Origin: G963665595 sp963665595
GTDB lineage: Bacteria; Actinomycetota; Coriobacteriia; Coriobacteriales; CADBOM01
Direction: 5' to 3'
DNA length: 64,000 nt
Assembly: GCA_963665595.2 (NCBI GenBank)
Contig: CAXXJK010000009.1
Span: 248,001 to 312,000, forward strand
In this document: positions 17,947 through 26,990 of the stretch, piece after piece
How positions within the stretch are numbered: the first letter of the stretch is position 1
How the letters are laid out: every line of letters starts with the position of its first letter
The notes under the pieces: generated by a model
The model's database searches: none
What the model was told of the DNA's origin: nothing
What the model saw: the letters and a program-made list of their open reading frames with translations, nothing else
Made by a program: the position numbers and the translations under genes

Positions 17947-20640
17947 CTACGCCTCTCGAGCTACTTCCTTGATAGTATACGCCTCGAAAATATCGCCTTC
18001 TTTGATATCTTGAAAGCCTGTGATGCTGATGCCGCACTCATAACCGGAGTGTACATTCTTGACATCATCTTTGAATCGACGCAATGAACTTATGCTCCCT
18101 TCGTGAACAACAGTTCCATCACGGACAATACGCACGTTGTCATCACGGCTGATCTCGCCATCAATAACATAACAGCCTGCGATCGTGCCGGCCTTAGGAA
18201 CACGGAACAGTTCACGAACCTCAGCGGCCCCATGCTCAGTCTCAATAATATCGGGAGAAAGCTTGCCTACACGCGCAGCGTTGATATCCTCGATTGCCTT
18301 ATATATGATTCGATAGGTGCGAATATCAACTTTTTCCTTTTCGGCAAGAACCTTTGCCTTAGGCTGAGGGCGCACACCAAAACCAATAATAATGGCATCC
18401 GAAGCGGTAGCAAGGGTTACATCTGTTTCAGTGATTCCACCCACAGCAGAGTGAATAACGTTGATCTTGACTTCGCTTTGATCCATCTTGTCTAATGCAT
18501 CTTTGAGCGCTTCAATGGAGCCCTGAACATCTGCTTTGACAATAAGATTGAGCTCAGTAGTTTCACCTTCGTTCATGCGCTCGAATAGATCATCAAGCGA
18601 TATACGGCTTTTTTGTTGTTCGGCAAGACGCGTGCGAAGAGCACGATCCTCTGCGAGAGTACGCGCATCACGCTCATCGGCAAATACGCGAAATTCGTCG
18701 CCTGCTTGTGGCACAGAGCCAAGACCTAATACTTCGACGGGGTCTGCCGGATGCGCGTCGGCGATCTTTTCGCCTTTCGGGTTAATAAGTGCTCGCACTC
18801 GGCCATATGAAGAACCCACAACAACAGCATCGCCCACGCGAAGAGTACCACGCTGAATAAGCATAGTAGCTACTGGTCCACGTCCTTTATCAAGTTTTGA
18901 TTCGATAACAAAACCAGATGCAAGCGCATCGGGGTTTGCTTTAAGTTCAAGCACATCGGCCTGTAGCAAAATCGTTTCGAGCAGATCGTCAATGTTTATA
19001 CGCTGACGCGCAGAAACCTCAACAAACATATTCTGGCCGCCCCAATCCTCAGGTATGATGCCATGTTCTGTCAATTCTTGGCGCACTCGTTCAGGCTGTG
19101 CACCTGCCTTATCAATCTTATTCACGGCTACGACGATGGGGACACCAGCCGCCTCAGCATGATTGATGGCCTCAATGGTTTGCGGCATAACGCCGTCATC
19201 GGCCGCCACGACAAGCACGACCACATCAGTTACCTTTGCACCACGGGCACGCATAGCAGTAAACGCCTCATGACCGGGCGTATCGATAAAGGTAATCTGC
19301 CTGCCATTTATATTGACTACCGAAGCACCAATATGCTGCGTAATGCCACCCGCTTCGTTTTCGGCGACACCCGTCGATCTAATAGCATCAAGCAATGAAG
19401 TTTTGCCATGGTCAACATGACCCATAACGGTTACAACAGGCGAACGTGGTACCAGATCTTCCGGTTCATCATGGATTGACACTTGAAACTCTTCTTCAGG
19501 ACTTACGATGAACACTCCTCTACCAAGATCTGAAGCAATGAGTTCAATAAGATCATTGCTCATGGTCTGGGTGAGCGTCAGCATTTGTCCCAACAAGAAA
19601 AGACGCTTGATAACATCGTTTGTGGGAACACCCATTGCTTGAGCAAATTCGTCGACAGTCGCACCTTCGGTTATGCGTATGGTTGAATCATCAAGAACAG
19701 AAGGGTCGATTCCCTTTTCTTTTGCTTCTTCAACGGCACGAGCTTTTGCTTGCGCAATACGCTTCTCTTTACGTTTTTTACGACGACCCTCATCCTCTGT
19801 TTGCGCCTGCTCAACCGCTGCACGTACCTCAGCTAAGACACGATCTTTTTGAAATTGTGCAGCGTCTGCAGCCATCTTTGCATAGCGTGCATCATCGTCT
19901 TGTGCGTCATCGGTGTCGGTAAGAGCTTCCGCATAGCGCTCGTGGGCTGACTTCTTATGCGATTTGCCGCGTTTATGAGAAACATCGCCCTCTTCTTCTG
20001 TTTCTTTAACCGCTGGCGATTCTGGCGCTGGAACGCTTTCCTCTTTCTCAGGAACCTCGATTTCTGAAGACATGCGAGCTTTCTCTGATTCTATCTGGAC
20101 AAGAAGTTCTGAGTATCGCCCGCCACGTTCTGCCTGACTTTTTGTCGAGGCGACCGCGTCAGCCGGTGCGCTTGCCTGTTTCTGCTGAGTTTTCTCAACA
20201 GGTTCTGTTGCTAAAACAGCGACAGACTTTTCGTCACGAACGTCAAGCGTACCGGGTGCGCCAAATGGAGCATGCTCAACATAATCATTACCTTCGGTTT
20301 CTGCCTGTTGAGCAGCAACTTCTGCACGCTCGGCTTTTTCCTGCGCTCGGCGTTCGCGCTCAGCTTCAACGGCAGCCTTGCGTTGTGCCTCTTCTTCCGC
20401 CTTGATTTTTGCCTCAGACTGCGCATCTTCTGCCACCTGTGCAGCCTTTTCCGCTTCGAGGCGTGCCGCTCGCTCCGCAACCTCAGGGCCAATGTTCTTA
20501 CGTATTTTTGTCACATATGCATCAACAAGAGTCGATGCATGATTTTTCGCAGGGATTTTCATTTCAGCAAGAATATCTAATAACTCCTTGCTGGTCATAC
20601 CAAATTCTTTTGCGAGCTCATGTACTCTCATGCCACCCAT
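17947..20640 (-). CDS. infB: Translation initiation factor IF-2
   Basis: 897 residues. GTPase that places initiator tRNA on the ribosome. The N-terminus (about 1-50, MRVHELAKEFGMTSKELLD) is the typical IF2-N module. A long charged Ala/Glu/Lys-rich linker runs to about residue 300. A second IF2-N repeat and the GTPase domain follow, with PVVTVMGHVDHGKTSLLDAI, DTPGHEAFTAMRARG and NKIDKAG; C-terminal beta-barrel domains complete it. Start ATG 20640 has GGAAGGA at good spacing; a second ATG three codons later is possible. 29 bases after nusA, with no ylxR gene between them. Confidence 0.96.
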   Translation of the reverse strand: MGGMRVHELAKEFGMTSKELLDILAEMKIPAKNHASTLVDAYVTKIRKNIGPEVAERAARLEAEKAAQVAEDAQSEAKIKAEEEAQRKAAVEAERERRAQEKAERAEVAAQQAETEGNDYVEHAPFGAPGTLDVRDEKSVAVLATEPVEKTQQKQASAPADAVASTKSQAERGGRYSELLVQIESEKARMSSEIEVPEKEESVPAPESPAVKETEEEGDVSHKRGKSHKKSAHERYAEALTDTDDAQDDDARYAKMAADAAQFQKDRVLAEVRAAVEQAQTEDEGRRKKRKEKRIAQAKARAVEEAKEKGIDPSVLDDSTIRITEGATVDEFAQAMGVPTNDVIKRLFLLGQMLTLTQTMSNDLIELIASDLGRGVFIVSPEEEFQVSIHDEPEDLVPRSPVVTVMGHVDHGKTSLLDAIRSTGVAENEAGGITQHIGASVVNINGRQITFIDTPGHEAFTAMRARGAKVTDVVVLVVAADDGVMPQTIEAINHAEAAGVPIVVAVNKIDKAGAQPERVRQELTEHGIIPEDWGGQNMFVEVSARQRINIDDLLETILLQADVLELKANPDALASGFVIESKLDKGRGPVATMLIQRGTLRVGDAVVVGSSYGRVRALINPKGEKIADAHPADPVEVLGLGSVPQAGDEFRVFADERDARTLAEDRALRTRLAEQQKSRISLDDLFERMNEGETTELNLIVKADVQGSIEALKDALDKMDQSEVKINVIHSAVGGITETDVTLATASDAIIIGFGVRPQPKAKVLAEKEKVDIRTYRIIYKAIEDINAARVGKLSPDIIETEHGAAEVRELFRVPKAGTIAGCYVIDGEISRDDNVRIVRDGTVVHEGSISSLRRFKDDVKNVHSGYECGISITGFQDIKEGDIFEAYTIKEVAREA

Positions 20641-20669
20641 ATATTCATCCTTCCTCTGTTATTCTGCGG

Positions 20670-21878
20670 CTATTCCGCATCGTGAACGCCACAAAACCGA
20701 GAGCCGGGACGTGCATGATTCCGGCAGCGGACACCATCAGGCGATACGTATTCGCAACGATTATCATCATCGGATTCGTCTTCGTCATCCTCATTTATGA
20801 GAGAATTAACGACACTGGCCGAGCCGTTCATCAGACTGGCTGATTTAATGTCTATATGCCATCCCGTAAGTCGCGCAGCTAATCGCGCATTTTGACCCTC
20901 TTTGCCTATTGCAAGTGATAGCTGGTCATCGGGAACGACAACCGTCGCATAATGAGTCTCTTCGTCAATGATAACCTCTTGTACGCGCGCAGGAGAAAGA
21001 GCATTGGCCACATATGCCGACGGATTCTCTGACCACTGAATCACATCGATACGCTCGTTGCGAAGTTCCTCGACAACCATACGCACACGAGAACCCTTCG
21101 GACCAACACAGGCACCGACAGGGTCGAGATTTGTCTCCAAGGAGCGCACGGCTACTTTTGAGCGCGCACCAGCCTCGCGAGCAATAGACTTTATTTCTAC
21201 GACGCCATCATATATCTCGGGTACCTCAATCTCAAATAGACGACGAATAAGATCGGGATGAGTTCTTGAGACAATGATTGACGGACGAGCATTTCTCCCA
21301 CGAGACGTAGCTTCCTGATCAAGTGGATTACGCACATCAATAACTACCGTCTTGATGCGTTGATTATGGCGATAATATTCATTGCCTGGCTTTTCATTTG
21401 ATTCGCCCGGATTACGCTTGAGGTCGAAGTGCGGCAGTTCAGCTTCTACGCCTTCCCGTATCTTTACAATAGTAAAATCTGGTGTCGATTGAAGCACCGT
21501 GGCAGTAACAAGTTCGCCAATACGCTCTTTAAACTCTTGATAGATTGCCAGTCGTGCAGAATCGCGCACGATGCTGGTGATCACGCTCTTCGCATTCAGA
21601 GCGGCAATTCTACTTACATCGCCTGGTGTCACGTCGCGTTCCTCAAAGATAGTGTAATCCTCGATTTCGTCATCATAAGAATCCTCATCGGGCACAAGTT
21701 CATAAACGTATATCTGTCCGCTGACACGGTCGATAACTACCTTTGCGTCCCATTTAAGGTTGAGGATATTTACATAGCTCTTGGCAAGCGATTGCTCAAG
21801 ACGTTCAAGGAGATATATCTCATCGATATTCTTTTCTTCAGCCAGTATTTTGAGCGCTTCCACGAGTTCAGATGCCAT
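20670..21878 (-). CDS. nusA: Transcription termination/antitermination factor NusA with C-terminal zinc-ribbon-like tail
   Basis: 402 residues from ATG 21878 (AAAGGA upstream; family homology begins MASELVEALKILAEEKNID). Binds RNA polymerase and RNA to control pausing and termination. The N-terminal polymerase-binding domain, S1 domain (about 130-205) and two KH domains (VGACVGPKGSRVRMVVEEL, LSLAIGKEGQNARLAARLTG) are all present. Unusual: after an acidic linker (NEDDEDESDDDN) the last ~28 residues carry a Cys-x7-Cys-x10-Cys-x2-His pattern (CEYVSPDGVRC then RFCGVH). It resembles small zinc-binding tails found on assorted bacterial proteins. The start lies 1 base after the rimP stop. Confidence 0.95.
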   Translation of the reverse strand: MASELVEALKILAEEKNIDEIYLLERLEQSLAKSYVNILNLKWDAKVVIDRVSGQIYVYELVPDEDSYDDEIEDYTIFEERDVTPGDVSRIAALNAKSVITSIVRDSARLAIYQEFKERIGELVTATVLQSTPDFTIVKIREGVEAELPHFDLKRNPGESNEKPGNEYYRHNQRIKTVVIDVRNPLDQEATSRGRNARPSIIVSRTHPDLIRRLFEIEVPEIYDGVVEIKSIAREAGARSKVAVRSLETNLDPVGACVGPKGSRVRMVVEELRNERIDVIQWSENPSAYVANALSPARVQEVIIDEETHYATVVVPDDQLSLAIGKEGQNARLAARLTGWHIDIKSASLMNGSASVVNSLINEDDEDESDDDNRCEYVSPDGVRCRNHARPGSRFCGVHDAE

Positions 21879-21879
21879 T

Positions 21880-22377
21880 TTAATATTCCTTTCCATCCGG
21901 ATCAGCAGAAAAATCAATCCGACCAATCACGTTTGCTTTCATGATACACTCGAGCGGGATACACGTACGCGCATCTCCCCTATCAACGACCACATCATTA
22001 CCTTCAATGCCCCGAAGAATGCCAGAAATTTTACGTTCGTATTCTTTCTTATCTGTCTTAACAGTTTTTATAACAACCTCTTCGCCAATCCAGCGTTGAA
22101 AGTGAGCCCGTGTCCGAAGAGGACGATCAATTCCTGGGGACGAAACCTCCAACGTGTATGCACCAGGGAATGGATCCATCTCGTTCATGATGGGATCTAT
22201 CCAGCCCTGCGCTGCTGAGAGTTCATCAAACCCGACACCATGTGGTGTGTCGATATATATGCGCACCGTCGGTGATTTGGGGCCGCCTATTACTTCTATG
22301 AGCACTATTTCAGTATCGTATTGTGCCGCAGCGGGTTCTAGCGCCGCATATAGACGATCAACGGCATTTTTGCCCAA
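21880..22377 (-). CDS. rimP: Ribosome maturation factor RimP
   Basis: 165 residues. Helps assemble the 30S subunit. The N-terminal alpha/beta domain has the conserved RIYIDTPHGVGFDELSAAQG region and YTLEVSSPGIDRPLRTRAHF, which is diagnostic. A C-terminal SH3-like domain follows. It opens the rimP-nusA-infB-rbfA-nrnA-truB-ribF cluster. Confidence 0.93.
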   Translation of the reverse strand: MGKNAVDRLYAALEPAAAQYDTEIVLIEVIGGPKSPTVRIYIDTPHGVGFDELSAAQGWIDPIMNEMDPFPGAYTLEVSSPGIDRPLRTRAHFQRWIGEEVVIKTVKTDKKEYERKISGILRGIEGNDVVVDRGDARTCIPLECIMKANVIGRIDFSADPDGKEY

Positions 22378-22414
22378 AGTTTCTCACCTCTCATCCCTTC
22401 CTGACTCTTACAAC

Positions 22415-22437
22415 AAAAAAAGCGGGTCACGCCCACT
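22415..22437 (-). terminator. Terminator-like hairpin in the leader before rimP
   Basis: On the minus strand AGTGGG-CGTGA-CCCGCT (one G-U pair) is followed by seven T residues, ending 38 bases before the rimP start. The short stem is weak for a simple terminator. Its position at the head of the nusA/infB operon fits an attenuator, possibly one read by NusA itself. The rest of 22438-22677 shows AT-rich divergent promoter space without a clear -35/-10 pair. Confidence 0.4.
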
Positions 22438-22677
22438 TTCCTCAAAAGAAAAGTATGAACACTCATCCTCTTAAAACGATAAGAACTCCAGACGAGATAT
22501 AACAGCAATTACAGTACCTGTTATTTATATCACATATTTCATCAAATGGGTATTTTACACAATATATGCTGAGGCCTTCTACAAACATATGCTATATTAC
22601 TCGAGGTTCTTGCAGCGCAAGCGCCATGACACCTGTACGTTTTTCATTTTTACGAAAGATCTGGCGAGAGTTCCACT

Positions 22678-23946
22678 ATGACCAGCCAAATGATTATTGC
22701 TATTATCGTGTTTATCATCGTTATGGCACTGGTGGCAAGCGAAAAAATTCATCGAGGTACCGCTGCATTACTGGGAGCCGTCATCCTTCTGATAACCGGT
22801 ATCATGAGTTTTAACGAAGCTATGGCACAGATTGATTTCAATACCATAGGCGTGCTGGTAGGCATGATGCTATTCGTAGGCGTTGCAAAGGGCTCAGGTC
22901 TCTTTGAGTATATAGCAATCAGAGCTGCAAAAATATCACAAGGTGATCCTTGGCGCGTCACTGTTTATTTTGCAATTATCACTGCCGTATTCTCTGCCTT
23001 TCTCGGAAGCGTCACCACCGTATTACTCGTGGGCCCCATGACGTATCTGATCTGCAAAATGCTCGATATCAATCCCATTCCTTTATTTTTACTTGAAATA
23101 CTTGCGTCTAATATCGGGGGCACCGCAACGCTTATTGGGGATCCCCCCAATATCATGATCGGTTCAGCAACGGGACTTGATTTCAACGATTTTATACTTA
23201 ATGATGGCCCTGTCGTAGTCATTATTCTTGTAGCGGTAATTCTCTACTTCCGCATACTCTACTATCGCACAATGAAAGCACGGCCAGAAAATATACGTGC
23301 TCTTCAAGAACTCGATGCAAGAGAGGCCATAAAAGATCCGAGTCTTTTCAGAAAATCTATCATCATGATCATCGTCATTATATTGGGATTCATGTTTCAC
23401 GGAATCTTAAACATAGAGTCATCGGTGGTGGCACTTGCCGGAGCCGGCATCATGCTTGTCATCTCAGGCATTGATCTTGATGAAGCGGTAGGCGAAATTG
23501 AATGGAGCACTATAGGATTTTTTCTTGGTCTCTTTATCGTGGTCGGTGGCTTAGCCGTCACGGGAGTCTTGAATATTCTTGCTGAGTGGCTTGTAAATAC
23601 AACAAATGGAAGTAAGGTTATCGGCATACTGCTGGTCTTGTGGATTAGTGCCTTTGTCTCCGCAATTCTTGACAACGTCCCCTATGCAGCAACAATGATA
23701 CCGGTGCTGCTGGCCATGCAGGCAAATGGAGTAGATGTTTCAGCTCTGTGGTGGGCTCTATCATTGGGAACTTGTCTTGGAGGAAATGGGACTCTTATCG
23801 GCGCTTCATCTAACGTTGTACTTTCACAAATATCAAAACGTCAGGGCTACACCATAACGTTCATACATTATCTGAAAGTTTGTTTCCCCCTTATGATTAT
23901 CACTGTAATTATCGCAACGGTATATTGTCTGGTTCGTTATGCGTGA
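22678..23946 (+). CDS. ArsB/NhaD-type ion transporter (citrate transporter-like permease)
   Basis: 422 residues with about eleven or twelve membrane segments. Two signature loops of the ion-transporter superfamily are present: GGTATLIGDPPNIMIGS at about 145-161 and its internal repeat GGNGTLIGASSNVVLSQ near the C-terminus. Members of this ArsB/NhaD/YbiR group move Na+, arsenite or organic anions; the substrate cannot be told from sequence. No arsR or arsC lies nearby, so arsenite export is not supported. Single gene, divergent from rimP. Confidence 0.85.
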   Translation: MTSQMIIAIIVFIIVMALVASEKIHRGTAALLGAVILLITGIMSFNEAMAQIDFNTIGVLVGMMLFVGVAKGSGLFEYIAIRAAKISQGDPWRVTVYFAIITAVFSAFLGSVTTVLLVGPMTYLICKMLDINPIPLFLLEILASNIGGTATLIGDPPNIMIGSATGLDFNDFILNDGPVVVIILVAVILYFRILYYRTMKARPENIRALQELDAREAIKDPSLFRKSIIMIIVIILGFMFHGILNIESSVVALAGAGIMLVISGIDLDEAVGEIEWSTIGFFLGLFIVVGGLAVTGVLNILAEWLVNTTNGSKVIGILLVLWISAFVSAILDNVPYAATMIPVLLAMQANGVDVSALWWALSLGTCLGGNGTLIGASSNVVLSQISKRQGYTITFIHYLKVCFPLMIITVIIATVYCLVRYA

Positions 23947-24008
23947 TTAACAGAGCAGGGCAGAATCAGCGAGTCTGTTACGATCACCCCTGAACGTATA
24001 ATGCCGTT

Positions 24009-24440
24009 TTAGATGTAATACTCAACTGCAGGGCCATATTCATCAAGAATATCTTGAAGAGTGATGCTCTCCAAATATTCAGTAATAACCTGCTCGAGTC
24101 CTTTCCATACGCCAAGTGTCAAACAGTTTTCACGACGCTCACATCCTTCGGTTTCACTCTCCAGGCAGGAAACAGGAGCGAGGCCACCTTCAGTGATACG
24201 AAGTATTTCGGCAACGGTAATTTCAGAGGGCTCTTTGCTCAGCTGATATCCCCCTTGATAGCCACGAGAGATATTAAGCAATCCTGTAGGATTGAACATG
24301 GAGATGATATGTTCCAGATATTTTTTCGATATACCTTGTCGCTCGGCAACTGATTTCAACGAAACGTAGCCTTCACCTTGATGTTGGCAGAGATCTAACA
24401 GGAAACGTAGAGCATATCGACCTTTTGTTGATATTTGCAT
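24009..24440 (-). CDS. Rrf2 family transcriptional regulator with cluster-type cysteines
   Basis: 143 residues. N-terminal winged helix (MQISTKGRYALRFLLDLCQH; recognition helix near SKKYLEHIISMF; wing ISRGYQGGYQLSK). Three cysteines C92, C100 and C106 (spacing x7 and x5) sit where IscR/NsrR-type regulators bind a 2Fe-2S or 4Fe-4S cluster, so it probably senses iron-sulfur status, oxidation or nitric oxide. No isc or suf genes adjoin it, so the regulon is unknown. It is transcribed toward the permease; an inverted repeat 21 bases upstream of the start may be its own operator. Confidence 0.88.
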   Translation of the reverse strand: MQISTKGRYALRFLLDLCQHQGEGYVSLKSVAERQGISKKYLEHIISMFNPTGLLNISRGYQGGYQLSKEPSEITVAEILRITEGGLAPVSCLESETEGCERRENCLTLGVWKGLEQVITEYLESITLQDILDEYGPAVEYYI

Positions 24441-24460
24441 TATGTCACCTTTAGTTTAAA

Positions 24461-24479
24461 GTCTATTCTATTCATAGAC
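24461..24479. promoter_or_regulatory. Candidate operator of the Rrf2 regulator
   Basis: Inverted repeat GTCTAT-N7-ATAGAC centred about 30 bases upstream of the regulator's ATG, in AT-rich DNA suited to a promoter. Autoregulation is usual for Rrf2 proteins. No second copy was noticed elsewhere in the window. Confidence 0.4.
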
Positions 24480-24572
24480 ATTTTACCTCATCAGCGATAA
24501 TCAATACTCGATATTTCGGTAATCATAGGTAGATATAAAAATAAACAGATCAAACTATTGAATATTTTATAG

Positions 24573-25535
24573 TCATACAAGAAATCTGCGATACATTTCT
24601 TCCTTGGCCATATGAAGTTTTTTGCACTCACGAAGCATTTCATCATCAGGAAATCTATAGGGCTCAAGTGCGTCTTTTACTATCTCGTAGTTGAGATTAT
24701 CTATGCGGTGCATACCGTAGCGCCGCGTGTTGCGTGACAAGTCATGTTCAGAAAAGACATGCCGGTTCGACGGAAGATTACCCTCAATCACGAAGTTTTC
24801 AGCGTTCATAAAAACAGTATGCACTACGATATCTTGTTCATGGATTGAAGGACAGAGCGCATTCAATGCAGCGATTGTCTCGTCATCATTGATAAACAGA
24901 GGATAAATATTTTCTTTTTCATCTCTTACATACCAATAACCACCGGTGTCAAAGAGCACCAGCGGACCTTCCCAAAATTTTAGTTCAAACACAAACAAAC
25001 CTGAACCGGTCAACGCAAGCAAAGATATGAATGTAAATTTGATCTCCCTATCGTCGTAAGGAATCAGAAGATGAACAAAAATATCGCAGGGCAGAGCAAA
25101 ATGATGTGCAAGGCGATTCATAAAATGCATTGCGTCGAACATGTTGCCTACACCACGTTTTCGATATATGAGCTCTCCTTTGTTGTTAAAAAAATGCTCG
25201 CACCCTGTTGTTGCTTCACTCAGATGAGTCTGAATAAACCAAGGAGTCTCGCGATACGCACGCTTGCCGAACGAACGACGAGCACGCTCAATTAACCAAT
25301 TCATAATGAGGTTTACTATAATAAGAAATGCAGTTGCAACAAACACGTACCATCCGTTTATCAAAAGATATGAAGCAAGTCCTTCTTCAGATGGATTACG
25401 CCAAGAGAAAAGATATACGAGGTAGACAACCACGGGAACAAAAGCAAGGGCAGAGAGCAACACGCGTATGGCGTTTATAAAAAACCGTTCAATCTTGAAT
25501 TTTTTACCGAGTGCTCCTATTGCCTCTAAGCCCAA
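24573..25535 (-). CDS. Membrane protein with NERD-like domain
   Basis: 320 residues. Two membrane segments at about 21-45 and 61-85 are followed by a cytoplasmic domain. The stretch LLALTGSGLFVFELKFWEG (about 173-191) resembles the core of the nuclease-related NERD domain, where a conserved Glu-x-Lys follows a Gly-(L/I)-F-V strand. The remaining C-terminal ~130 residues are not recognised. NERD is distantly related to restriction-endonuclease-like folds, but activity is unproven. Single gene upstream of the Rrf2 regulator with an AT-rich gap of 132 bases. Function unknown. Confidence 0.6.
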   Translation of the reverse strand: MGLEAIGALGKKFKIERFFINAIRVLLSALAFVPVVVYLVYLFSWRNPSEEGLASYLLINGWYVFVATAFLIIVNLIMNWLIERARRSFGKRAYRETPWFIQTHLSEATTGCEHFFNNKGELIYRKRGVGNMFDAMHFMNRLAHHFALPCDIFVHLLIPYDDREIKFTFISLLALTGSGLFVFELKFWEGPLVLFDTGGYWYVRDEKENIYPLFINDDETIAALNALCPSIHEQDIVVHTVFMNAENFVIEGNLPSNRHVFSEHDLSRNTRRYGMHRIDNLNYEIVKDALEPYRFPDDEMLRECKKLHMAKEEMYRRFLV

Positions 25536-25618
25536 GTGTAGTCACCCCCTAATTACTGTTACAATTATTTCCTTGTTCCCCATCTGCTATTCTAACAAAT
25601 ATGAAGAGGGTTGCCCCC

Positions 25619-26929
25619 ATGGCATTCATCAGACCTTTTAAAGCGACGCGTTACGTCAGTGGACAGAACGATATTTCAACACGAATCGCTCCCCCTTATG
25701 ATGTCATAGATGAAGAACTTTTGATATACCTGACCTCCCGTGATCCCTATTGTGTCGCTTGTCTGGAACTTCCAGCGGGAATAGGGGACCCAACATCTGC
25801 AGATAGCCGATACGCCTATTCAAAACAGCTCTGGGACACATGGTGCAATGAAGGCATTCTTAAGCAAGACACGGAGAGCTCAATCTATCTCCTAGAACAG
25901 AGCTTCACCATTGAGGGCGTAGATTATAACCGCGTTTCATTTATTGTAGAAATGAAACTATATGATTTCGATGAGCAGGTTGTGCTCCCTCACGAGCTCA
26001 CGCTACCAAAAGCCCTCGGCGATCGTTATGAGATGCTTGCGGCAACACAGGTGAATTATAGCCCGGTATTCGGTCTTTACTGCGACTCTTCGCCTTCGTA
26101 TCATGCACTTCTTGCTCAAGTCAAAATGCAAAAGCCCCTGGAGTTTGCTCAAGATATTGAGGGAACAAAAAATACCCTGTGGGCCATTACTGATCAGAAC
26201 CATATAGCGTATCTAGTAAACTCGATTGCGCCTCAGCAGATATTCATAGCCGACGGTCATCATCGCTATACCGTAGCAAACGCATGGAAGCATGCCAAAC
26301 GCGCCTTAAAAGGTCGCGACGATTATGATCTGCAATGCAGCACCGATCATATTATGATGGCTCTTTCAAATATGGACGATCCGCAGTTGCTGGTACAGGC
26401 TTATCATAGAGCGGTTAAGGCACCGGATAATTTCTCAAAAACAGTCCTGTTTGAAACGCTTGCTCCTTACTTTGACGTCGTCTTACAGCATGACGGAAAT
26501 TTTCCTGCTACCGGCATATTGCCTGCCTTCATTGCTGTTTTTGAAGATACTACTTACTATTTATTTACGTTGAAGGAAGATGTCGATCTGGAAGATATCA
26601 TTGGGGGGTGCTGCTCTCGTGCTTGGAAAGAACTCGATGTTACCGTTCTCCACGAGTTGATTCTCAAACCTCATTTTGCGATAGATCCGGCAAGCCCAGA
26701 GACACTTTCGCGTATCATTTATTCAAACCAACCTACAATTCTTGAAGAAAAACTATCAAACGGCGAGGCCGATGTTGTGTTTCTCATGAGACCAACCGGA
26801 TTAGAACAGCTGAAATCTGTCTCTTGTAATAATGAGATCATGCCGCAAAAATCTACGTTCTTCTACCCCAAACAACCTTCCGGCATGGTGTTTCGAGATA
26901 TGAACTGTCTTAACGATAGCGTTAAATAG
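25619..26929 (+). CDS. DUF1015 family protein
   Basis: 436 residues from ATG 25619, preferred over an ATG six codons earlier because AAGAGGG sits eight bases before it and family members start with MAFIRPFKATRY. The conserved features APPYDVI near the N-terminus, ALGDRYEML, and ADGHHRYTVANAWK at about 218-231 are typical of DUF1015, widespread in anaerobic bacteria. In some genomes it neighbours amino-acid genes, but no reaction is established. Stands alone here on the plus strand. Confidence 0.88.
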   Translation: MAFIRPFKATRYVSGQNDISTRIAPPYDVIDEELLIYLTSRDPYCVACLELPAGIGDPTSADSRYAYSKQLWDTWCNEGILKQDTESSIYLLEQSFTIEGVDYNRVSFIVEMKLYDFDEQVVLPHELTLPKALGDRYEMLAATQVNYSPVFGLYCDSSPSYHALLAQVKMQKPLEFAQDIEGTKNTLWAITDQNHIAYLVNSIAPQQIFIADGHHRYTVANAWKHAKRALKGRDDYDLQCSTDHIMMALSNMDDPQLLVQAYHRAVKAPDNFSKTVLFETLAPYFDVVLQHDGNFPATGILPAFIAVFEDTTYYLFTLKEDVDLEDIIGGCCSRAWKELDVTVLHELILKPHFAIDPASPETLSRIIYSNQPTILEEKLSNGEADVVFLMRPTGLEQLKSVSCNNEIMPQKSTFFYPKQPSGMVFRDMNCLNDSVK

Positions 26930-26990
26930 TTTTTCAACAACCGTCTATATCAGACATTAAATGCGTGGGCTAACGCAGCTGACACACAGT

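Noticed and set aside
22678..23946. Naming the permease arsB
   Set aside because: The two signature loops only place it in the wider ion-transporter superfamily, and no other arsenic gene is near.
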